Shown here piece after piece: positions 1 to 4,699 of a stretch of DNA of 6,124 bases (position 1 is its first letter; every line of letters begins with the position of its first letter). Under the pieces are notes generated by a model, which had not been told where the DNA came from, made no database searches, and was given only the letters and a program-made list of their open reading frames with translations. The position numbers and the translations under genes were made by a program. Origin of the DNA: Clostridiaceae bacterium (GTDB lineage: Bacteria > Bacillota_A > Clostridia > Clostridiales > Clostridiaceae); assembly GCA_029256485.1 (NCBI GenBank), contig JAQSXU010000195.1, positions 1-6,124 on the forward strand. Direction: 5' to 3'.

Positions 1-1
1 T

Positions 2-343
2 AGAAAAGAAGATATTAAAGATTCATTGTTGCCTATATTACAGGATTTATTATCAGAATATATGGCTATAAAACCAGAGAAAAATAATGTAATGACTAGG
101 CAAAATATATTAAAAATGATAACTGACTTATATCAGGTTATTTATAAAGATGAAAACAAAGTAACTTTGAATGATGTATTAGAAGATATAAGTCATGTAT
201 GGAATGGTAAAAAAGATTTTGATATTTTGAATCCTATAGATAATGCTATTGTTTGTCTTGAATATATTAAAAATACAGCAGATAGTGGACATACAATAGG
301 TAGTAGTTTGAAATCTATATTGGAAAAAGTTGAAAAAGAATAA
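2..343 (+). CDS. Hypothetical phage protein, 5' end outside window
   Basis: The reading frame is open from the left edge (first full codon at position 2) to a TAA at 341-343, so at least 113 C-terminal residues are visible and the true start lies outside the window. A TTG at 26 could be read as a start, but no ribosome binding site precedes it, so I treat the gene as 5'-truncated by the window. The protein is charged and looks mostly helical, with a Lys/Glu-rich C-terminus (ending EKVEKE). No signal peptide, membrane segment or catalytic motif is visible. I do not recognise the family. It is encoded in the same direction as all other genes here and sits before a structured non-coding stretch, which suggests a small accessory phage protein. 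Confidence 0.7.
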   Translation, partial: RKEDIKDSLLPILQDLLSEYMAIKPEKNNVMTRQNILKMITDLYQVIYKDENKVTLNDVLEDISHVWNGKKDFDILNPIDNAIVCLEYIKNTADSGHTIGSSLKSILEKVEKE

Positions 344-385
344 TTAAATATAATTGATATAAAATATGCTTTTTATGGAAAAACC

Positions 386-396
386 AATAAATTAAA
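386..396 (+). repeat. Copy 1 of intergenic 11-mer AATAAATTAAA
   Basis: First of six exact copies of AATAAATTAAA. This one lies 43 nt after the first gene and overlaps the left arm of the folded leader that follows. Function unknown. Confidence 0.45.
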
Positions 397-456
397 TTTA
401 AATCAAGCACGTCGTCTATATGGCGTGTTTTATTATGGATTTAATTCTATAAATTT
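389..456 (+). other. Extended hairpin in leader upstream of the 492 gene
   Basis: A nested inverted repeat fills most of the gap between the first two genes. The inner stem pairs 405-413 (AAGCACGTC) with 422-430 (GGCGTGTTT), nine pairs including two G-U, around an 8-nt loop. The outer stem pairs 398-404 (TTAAATC) with 438-444 (GATTTAA), with a 7-nt bulge at 431-437. A weak AT-only extension joins 389-393 to 452-456. The inner stem is GC-richer than its surroundings. No T run follows, so it is not a simple terminator. It may be a cis-acting RNA or protein-binding operator for the downstream gene; the class is not recognised. Confidence 0.35.
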
Positions 457-461
457 TAGGG

Positions 462-477
462 TGATGACCGAACATCA
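462..477 (+). promoter_or_regulatory. Small hairpin abutting the ribosome binding site of the 492 gene
   Basis: TGATG (462-466) pairs perfectly with CATCA (473-477) around the loop ACCGAA. The hairpin runs into the first base of the ribosome binding site AAAGGAG (477-483), which lies 8 nt before the ATG at 492. A hairpin here could tune ribosome access or serve as a translational operator. A 5-bp stem can arise by chance, so confidence is low. Confidence 0.3.
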
Positions 478-491
478 AAGGAGAATGTATT

Positions 492-896
492 ATGTTTGAA
501 CAATATTTTAAATTAGGAGTAGGAAATTATTATTTTTATGATGAGAATGATAATATGATTGGAGCTATTGAAGAAATAACTAAAGAAATTATTTCGTATA
601 ATTCTACTGGAGTAGGAGCATATGTTAATCTAATCAATGCAGTAATTAATAATAAATTAATTGATAATTTTGATAAGGTAAAGAAAATTATATTAAGATA
701 TCAAGTTTGTCCTAGAGAATCAGAAAAAGTATTGTATGGAGAAGATAATATAATAACAATTAGTGAATTAATAGATAAATTTAAAATATTAAATTATAAA
801 ATCGTATCTGAAAAAGATCAGGTAGCAGTAATGAATATTAAATTAAATATATTAGATAAAACTACAATTATTAATGATAATGATATTATTTAACAC
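492..896 (+). CDS. Hypothetical phage protein, 133 aa
   Basis: An ATG-started frame of 133 codons runs to a stop ending near 893-896, preceded by a strong ribosome binding site, AAAGGAG at 477-483, with 8-nt spacing. A competing ATG at 485 ends after four codons, which supports the chosen start. The product opens with an aromatic stretch (MFEQYFKLGVGNYYFYDEN) and ends in an Asp/Asn/Ile-rich tail. There are no Cys clusters, transmembrane segments or recognisable catalytic motifs. The mixed strand/helix pattern suggests a small soluble protein. I do not recognise the family. The structured leader upstream (389-477) makes it the one small gene here with visible potential for post-transcriptional control. 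Confidence 0.7.
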
Positions 897-987
897 TAAA
901 AATAAATTTATAAAAATTTATAACTATACCATTAATATCATAATAATACTGATTGTCAAGTATGTCAATAGGACGTGATGAAGTTTT

Positions 988-1293
988 ATGAAAAAATTAG
1001 GAACTGTTTATATGATATCAAATGGACATGCAATAAAAATTGGATTCACAACGCAAGAAGTAAATAAAAGAATCCAGCAACTACAAACAGGTTGTTCTGA
1101 TAAGTTAGAAGTAATATACATATTGGAAAATTCAACTAGAGAAGTTGAACAATCGTTACATAGATATTTCGGTAAAAACGGTAATGATTATAATATTCGT
1201 AATGAGTGGTATGATTTAAAATTTGTAAAAAATTGGATTCATAAAAAGAAATTAGAATTAAAGGTGCAAAGAAAATTAGGATTAATTGAATAG
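988..1293 (+). CDS. Small GIY-YIG nuclease, T5orf172/MUG113-like
   Basis: This 101-residue protein matches the compact GIY-YIG nuclease form seen in many phages. The GIY-like strand is VYMI at residues 7-10 and the YIG-like strand is IKIG at 16-19. The expected catalytic Arg is R28 within KRIQQLQTG, and the expected catalytic Glu is E54 in EVEQSLHRYF, followed by the family-typical NEWYDL at 72-77. Family knowledge: such proteins cleave DNA, and several GIY-YIG members are homing endonucleases. There is no extra DNA-binding domain, only a basic C-terminal helix (KKKLELKVQRK). The ribosome binding site is weak (AGGA at 970-973, about 14 nt away), and a TGA at 979-981 bars an upstream start in this frame. 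A free-standing mobile nuclease gene is likely; the target is unknown. Confidence 0.75.
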   Translation: MKKLGTVYMISNGHAIKIGFTTQEVNKRIQQLQTGCSDKLEVIYILENSTREVEQSLHRYFGKNGNDYNIRNEWYDLKFVKNWIHKKKLELKVQRKLGLIE

Positions 1294-1294
1294 A

Positions 1295-1305
1295 AATAAA
1301 TTAAA
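1295..1305 (+). repeat. Copy 2 of AATAAATTAAA
   Basis: Begins 2 nt after the stop codon of the GIY-YIG gene and about 18 nt before the ribosome binding site of the 48-residue gene. Confidence 0.45.
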
Positions 1306-1338
1306 ATATTAATTATAAATGTGAAAGAGGTTTTAATA

Positions 1339-1485
1339 ATGGATAAAATATTAAAAATTAAAGTTATATTTGCAGATGGTCATGAGATGATTAGAAAGAT
1401 GGATAAAAAGCAGTATGCTGAGTTTAAGGAAGTAGCAATTAGGAATGATAATATAGACGATTTTTTCATTGTTAAAGATAAATAG
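1339..1485 (+). CDS. Small hypothetical protein, 48 aa
   Basis: A short frame starts with ATG at 1339 and ends with TAG at 1483-1485. The ribosome binding site AAAGAGG at 1324-1330 is spaced 8 nt from the start, which is the main reason to believe the gene is real. The product begins MDKILKIKVIFADGHEMI and ends DDFFIVKDK, a charged strand-helix-strand pattern with no membrane segment or Cys. I do not recognise the family. It lies 45 nt after the GIY-YIG gene in the same direction and could share its transcript. A longer frame on the opposite strand covers this region, but it lacks a ribosome binding site and codes a low-complexity Ile/Leu/Phe-rich product. Confidence 0.6.
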   Translation: MDKILKIKVIFADGHEMIRKMDKKQYAEFKEVAIRNDNIDDFFIVKDK

Positions 1486-1495
1486 GATATATAAC

Positions 1496-1506
1496 AATAA
1501 ATTAAA
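1496..1506 (+). repeat. Copy 3 of AATAAATTAAA
   Basis: Lies 10 nt after the 48-residue gene and 18 nt upstream of the -35 box at 1524, a position where AT-rich UP elements can occur. Confidence 0.45.
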
Positions 1507-1523
1507 AAATATACAATAAATGA

Positions 1524-1552
1524 TTGACAAGTAACAATGAAGATGATAAACT
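1524..1552 (+). promoter_or_regulatory. Sigma-A-type promoter with extended -10
   Basis: A perfect -35 box TTGACA (1524-1529) is followed, after 17 nt, by TAAACT (1547-1552), which matches TATAAT at four of six positions. The -10 is preceded by TG at 1544-1545, giving an extended -10 typical of Gram-positive promoters. Transcription should start about 7 nt downstream, near 1558-1560, which is where the folded RNA at 1557-1623 begins. It could drive the small RNA alone or the small RNA plus the endonuclease gene at 1676. Confidence 0.5.
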
Positions 1553-1556
1553 ATAA

Positions 1557-1628
1557 ATAGTGGATAGATAAGGAAGTCATGAGCCTTATTGAAAGCAAGG
1601 ATTCCGACCTTGTTTCCCACTATTTTTA
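1557..1628 (+). ncRNA. Candidate structured small RNA or leader, three-way junction
   Basis: A closing stem pairs 1557-1563 (ATAGTGG) with 1617-1623 (CCACTAT). Two hairpins sit inside it. The first has six pairs, ATAAGG with CCTTAT, around a 10-nt loop (AAGTCATGAG). The second has up to eight pairs, AAGCAAGG with CCTTGTTT including one G-U, around a 7-nt loop (ATTCCGA). A TTTTT run at 1623-1627 follows directly. G+C is about 40% (27 of 67), clearly higher than the flanks, which is typical of structured RNA in AT-rich genomes. It starts at the predicted start point of the promoter just upstream and ends 48 nt before the endonuclease start. It could be an independent small RNA, an attenuator for that gene, or a class I do not recognise. 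A tRNA, purine riboswitch and canonical hammerhead were considered and do not fit. Confidence 0.42.
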
Positions 1629-1642
1629 TATATAATCGGAAA

Positions 1643-1653
1643 AATAAATTAAA
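1643..1653 (+). repeat. Copy 4 of AATAAATTAAA
   Basis: Sits between the three-way-junction RNA and the endonuclease gene, 8 nt before its GGAGGT ribosome binding site. Confidence 0.45.
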
Positions 1654-1661
1654 ATTACTAC

Positions 1662-1667
1662 GGAGGT
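1662..1667 (+). promoter_or_regulatory. Ribosome binding site fixing the GTG start at 1676
   Basis: GGAGGT lies 8-9 nt before GTG 1676. The nearby ATG at 1668-1670 reads into a stop after seven codons in another frame, so this site selects the GTG as the start of the endonuclease-like gene. Confidence 0.6.
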
Positions 1668-1675
1668 AATGTATT

Positions 1676-2893
1676 GTGGGATTAATAAGTAAAACTGTAA
1701 AAACAAAATGGAATGCAAAAACTAAAAAATATTACATATCTAAAGGGTATGTATTTACAAAAATGGGTAGCGAATTAGAAGTAAAAGTAGAAGATTTAAA
1801 AGAAAATTCCGCAGAATATGTTGAATTTGAATGTGATTATTGTCATGAAAAGTTTCATAGAAAATGGTGTGAGCATAATAGAAATATAAAAAGAAATGGG
1901 ACAATTAATAAAATTTGTTGTGATTCTGGAAAATGTATAAATGAAAAAGTAAAAGAAAGTAATTTGAAAAATTATGGTGTAGTGAGTAAAAATTGTTTAG
2001 ATGAATATAAAGATAATTATAAAAATGTATGTTTAGAAAAATATGGCGTAGATTGTTATGCTAAAAGTGATAAATTTAAAGAAAAATATAAACAAATAAT
2101 GCAAGAAAAATATGGTGTAGATAATGGATTTCAATCAGAAGAAATTAAAGAAAAGAAAAAGCAAACATGTTTGAAAAAATATGGAGTAGAATATAGTGCA
2201 CAAGCACCTGAAATAAAAGAGAAATTCAAGCAAACAATAATGGAAAAATATGGAGTAAGTGGAGTCTTAAGCGTACCAGAAATTAAAGAGAAGTTTAATA
2301 AAACATTAAATGAACATTATGGTGTTTTATATCCATTACAAAGTAAGGAAATAAAAGAAAAAATAATAAATAAATTACAAGACACATATGGAGTAGATAA
2401 TGTTTCTCAAATGGAAGAAGTAAAAATTAAAAAAGCAGAATCATTTTATAAAAATAGTACAATAGCAACATCTAATCAACAATTATATTTACATAATTTA
2501 TTAGGAGGAGAATTAAACTATTCAAATAATACTCCTAGCTTAGATATAGCTTTCCCAAATGATAATATATATATTGAATATAATGGTGGAGGACATGATT
2601 TGGGTGTGAGAATGGGGAGTATAACACGGAAAGAGTTTGAAAATAAAGAACGTAGACGATACTATTTTTTAAAAGGGCAAGGATGGAAAGGAATATTTAT
2701 AAATAGCCCTCAAGATTATTTACCATCAGATGAAATAATAATTGATGAGATAAATAAGGCAAAAGAGTGGTTTAAATCAAATGAAAAAGGACATAGTCAT
2801 TATAGTATTAATATTTCAGATAGTATTAATGATAATAATTATGGTCATTTAAAAAGAATTAGAAAAGAAGATGTAAAAGAAGCAATAAATTAA
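1676..2893 (+). CDS. Free-standing homing-type endonuclease: zinc-finger region, 23-aa repeats, Vsr/PD-(D/E)XK-like domain
   Basis: The 405-residue protein has three parts. Residues 50-90 are Cys/His-rich (CDYC at 53-56, then C65, H67, CC at 81-82, C87), which fits a zinc-binding fold. Residues 100-260 hold seven repeats of exactly 23 residues, each starting YGV (Y100, 123, 146, 169, 192, 215, 238) and built around EIKEK-KQT-EKYGV; helical arrays of this type occur in phage homing endonucleases as DNA-recognition modules. Residues 265-365 resemble a Vsr/DUF559-like PD-(D/E)XK nuclease: SLDIAF (D290), IYIEYNGGGH (E301, H307), then ERRRYYFLKGQGWKGIFI. The usual Lys of ExK is replaced (E301-Y-N), as in EDxHD-like variants. 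Start GTG has a good ribosome binding site. Its insertion just before the terminase genes and its own terminator suggest a mobile gene. Nuclease activity is inferred from the pattern, not proven. Confidence 0.65.
   Translation: MGLISKTVKTKWNAKTKKYYISKGYVFTKMGSELEVKVEDLKENSAEYVEFECDYCHEKFHRKWCEHNRNIKRNGTINKICCDSGKCINEKVKESNLKNYGVVSKNCLDEYKDNYKNVCLEKYGVDCYAKSDKFKEKYKQIMQEKYGVDNGFQSEEIKEKKKQTCLKKYGVEYSAQAPEIKEKFKQTIMEKYGVSGVLSVPEIKEKFNKTLNEHYGVLYPLQSKEIKEKIINKLQDTYGVDNVSQMEEVKIKKAESFYKNSTIATSNQQLYLHNLLGGELNYSNNTPSLDIAFPNDNIYIEYNGGGHDLGVRMGSITRKEFENKERRRYYFLKGQGWKGIFINSPQDYLPSDEIIIDEINKAKEWFKSNEKGHSHYSINISDSINDNNYGHLKRIRKEDVKEAIN
1973..2455 (+). repeat. Seven in-frame 69-bp repeats encoding 23-aa units
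   Basis: Seven consecutive units of 69 bp within the endonuclease-like gene encode YGV-led 23-residue repeats with no length variation. DNA identity between units is only moderate while the protein pattern is kept, which points to old duplication under selection rather than a recent tandem expansion. The likely role is a repeated DNA-contacting helical module. Units 3-6 are the best conserved; the first and last are diverged. Confidence 0.75.
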
Positions 2894-2907
2894 ATTGCTT
2901 CTTTTTT
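2876..2907 (+). terminator. Intrinsic terminator overlapping the endonuclease stop codon
   Basis: GAAGCAAT (2879-2886) pairs with ATTGCTTC (2894-2901) around a 7-nt loop, followed by six T (2902-2907). An A run before the stem extends pairing to about 12 bp and would also permit termination in the opposite direction. The stop TAA (2891-2893) is inside the loop. This insulates the endonuclease transcript from the terminase genes, so terS-terL must rely on read-through, antitermination or a promoter not obvious here. Confidence 0.8.
2884..2894 (+). repeat. Copy 5 of AATAAATTAAA
   Basis: Spans the last codons, stop and terminator loop of the endonuclease-like gene, so here the 11-mer is part of the terminator. 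Confidence 0.4.
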
Positions 2908-2935
2908 ATTATGTAGAAATAAAGAAGGTGAAAAT

Positions 2936-3796
2936 ATGACTAGAAAAATAGCTACAAACAGCACTACAAATAAAATAAAAAAAGATATACCAAAAAAAGT
3001 TTGTAGTGACTGTCATAAATCTAAAAATATAGAAACAGGATTCTTTTCTGCAAAAAATAAGATATTATATCCTGATGGCAAAATATCAATTTGTAAATTA
3101 TGCTTAAAAAAAGCTATATATAATTCTGATGGAACAATTGATATAAATAAATTTAAACAAATTTTACAGCAGATGGATATCCCATTTTTATATGATGAAT
3201 ATGAAAGGGCAATTAATAGTAATGCAGACAGCATCGGCATTTATTTTAAAAATTTGAACTCGTTGCCACAAAACTCAAATTTAACATGGAAAGATTCTGT
3301 TTTTGAAAAAAATATTAAAAATAAAATAAATAATAAGGAAATAACAAATAAAGATAAACAAAATCAAGAAAATGATACTTTAGTTTATAGTAAGGAATGG
3401 CGAGGTACATATACAAAATCAGATTTAGAATACTTAAATGATTATTATACAGAGTTAAATAATGATTTTAAAATAGTAAATAAAAATCATAAAGATTATG
3501 CTAGAAAAATTGCAAAAGCGTCATTAGCAATGGATAAAGCTTCTGATGACATGTTGAACGGAGTATCAGGGTCAGATAAAAGGTATAAAGATTTAAAAGA
3601 TGCTTTTGATAGTCTATGTAAATCAGCCCAATTTAGTGAACAAACAAGAACAAATACTAACTCAGGGATAAATGGGATTGCACAAATAGTTGATAAAGTA
3701 GAAAGTCATTCATGGATTTATGAAAGAGAAGATTTCCCTGAAGATGAATTAGACCATCTTTTAAATCAATTTAAAAATATTGAGAAATCAATATAA
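2936..3796 (+). CDS. Putative terminase small subunit with N-terminal zinc ribbon
   Basis: The gene starts with ATG at 2936 behind GAAGG (2924-2928, spacing 7). Its TAA overlaps the AAAGGAGG of the large terminase gene, 14 nt before that start, so the two genes are translationally linked. The 286-residue product has a zinc-ribbon pattern (C23-x2-C26, C53-x2-C56), a Lys/Asn-rich linker at about 125-146, and a helical C-terminal half beginning EWRGTYTKSDLEYLNDYY and continuing DYARKIAKASLAMDKAS. Position directly upstream of the large subunit is where phage small terminases lie. In known systems this subunit recognises the packaging site and assembles as a ring that regulates the motor. It is long for the role; the zinc ribbon may be an added DNA-binding domain. 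The call rests on context and general pattern. Confidence 0.6.
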   Translation: MTRKIATNSTTNKIKKDIPKKVCSDCHKSKNIETGFFSAKNKILYPDGKISICKLCLKKAIYNSDGTIDINKFKQILQQMDIPFLYDEYERAINSNADSIGIYFKNLNSLPQNSNLTWKDSVFEKNIKNKINNKEITNKDKQNQENDTLVYSKEWRGTYTKSDLEYLNDYYTELNNDFKIVNKNHKDYARKIAKASLAMDKASDDMLNGVSGSDKRYKDLKDAFDSLCKSAQFSEQTRTNTNSGINGIAQIVDKVESHSWIYEREDFPEDELDHLLNQFKNIEKSI

Positions 3797-3803
3797 AGGA
3801 GGT
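3796..3803 (+). promoter_or_regulatory. Ribosome binding site fixing the TTG start of terL
   Basis: AAGGAGGT is a near-perfect anti-16S match, 7-8 nt before TTG 3811, and overlaps the stop codon of the upstream gene. It justifies the TTG start although the next in-frame codons are not ATG, and implies coupling of small and large terminase translation. Confidence 0.7.
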
Positions 3804-3810
3804 GGATTAA

Positions 3811-4380
3811 TTGGCAACATATAAACATTACAGTAAAAAAAGTAGAGATAAAAAAGAAGGTAAATACGACAATGTAGATAGCAATTTGAGTCAAGATCCT
3901 GTAAATGAAGAATCAGATGGATTGCAAGAAGAAGAATGGAAAAAATTTATAGCATATTATAGGCAATATATTGATAAATTTTGTGTTGATGTACTAAAAC
4001 TGAAATTACATTTTTTTCAACGCCTAATTTTAAGGGCAATGGGTAGAAATCAATATATAATGCTAATATGTTGCAGAGGGCTTGGTAAGAGTTGGATTTC
4101 AGCAGTTTTTTTTATTGCATCTTCTATTCTCTATAAGAATCTGAAGTGCGGAATTGCAAGTGGTCAGGGTCAACAAGCTCGTAATGTAATTATACAAAAA
4201 ATAAAAGGAGAATTAGCAAATAATCCTAATATACAAAGAGAAATAGTTTTTCCTATTAAAACAAGTGCTGATGATTGTGTAGTACAATTTAGAAATGGTA
4301 GTGAAATTAGAGCAATAGTATTAGGTAGAAATGGTGGAGATGGAGCACGTTCGTGGAGATTTAATTATCTCTTAATTGAT
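3811..4380 (+). CDS. terL: Terminase large subunit, exon 1 (ATPase N-terminal part)
   Basis: Exon 1 encodes residues 1-190 of the phage DNA-packaging motor ATPase. After a charged leader comes the ATPase core: a family-typical LHFFQRLILRAMGRNQYIML segment (residues 66-85), Walker A CCRGLGKS (87-94, K93), and the segment GARSWRFNYLLID (178-190) ending in the Walker B aspartate D190. The catalytic glutamate expected next is missing here and is the first codon of exon 2 at 4700. Reading on without splicing gives six foreign residues (RICRLI) and a TAG at 4399-4401, so the unspliced product is a 196-residue protein with a phosphate-binding loop but no catalytic Glu or nuclease. The TTG start and strong ribosome binding site are described separately. 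With exon 2 it forms a continuous 611-residue protein. Confidence 0.92.
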
Positions 4381-4699
4381 AGAATTTGTCGTCTTATTTA
4401 GAAATATTTAAGATTATGACAGGGAAAGAAAACGGGGAATACTTATATGATATTCAATATAAGTTAATCCGAGTGGAAGGCTATACTTAACAATATAGTC
4501 ACACGCAACGCATAGGTTTTGAAACTTTATTTAATAAAGAATATAATGAACCCAAGAGTTCCCTGTACCTAAGTTATTTAATTATAATATGGTAAAAAGA
4601 TATGCTAAACTGGTCTGAATTAACAGACGTATCTTAAATATAAGTATGGAGGTAACTCCCAGAACATAAAGATAAAAAGCTTTATGGATAATATATATG
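4381..4699 (+). ncRNA. Group I intron, ORF-less, subgroup IA-like, within terL
   Basis: This 319-nt insert has group I architecture. It follows U4380 and ends in G4699 (omega-G). Pairings: P3 ACAGGGAA 4419-4426 with 4559-4566; P4 4433-4436 with 4468-4471, in the conserved-looking context AACGGGGAA and AATCCG; P5 ACTTATAT 4441-4448 with 4457-4464; P6 4473-4475 with 4500-4502 and P6a 4480-4485 with 4494-4499; P7 GCATA 4510-4514 with TATGC 4601-4605, the latter in the S-like AAGATATGC; P7.1 4515-4519 with 4548-4552 and P7.2 4525-4530 with 4534-4539, the mark of subgroup IA; a short P8; P9 4613-4617 with 4624-4628. Two further hairpins follow, 4648-4659 with a GUAA tetraloop and 4665-4686. P1 is weak: U4380-G4388 and three further pairs. 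No internal ORF of note. Expected to self-splice with guanosine. Confidence 0.9.

Noticed and set aside
1351..1620. 89-residue open frame on the minus strand
   Set aside because: Low-complexity Ile/Leu/Phe/Tyr product, no ribosome binding site, and it overlaps the 48-aa gene, the promoter and the folded RNA on the plus strand.
1557..1623. tRNA, hammerhead ribozyme or purine riboswitch
   Set aside because: A tRNA lacks room for both D and anticodon arms. A hammerhead would need CUGAUGA, which is absent although GAAA and a UUC/UUU-type site are suggestive. The purine riboswitch junction sequences are not present.
3013..3240. 75-residue open frame on the minus strand
   Set aside because: Antisense shadow of the putative small terminase gene; no ribosome binding site or motif.
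4381..4699. Group II intron, intein or insertion sequence
   Set aside because: No domain V/VI hairpin or GUGYG start, no protein-splicing frame through the insert (in-frame stops), and no transposase or terminal inverted repeats.
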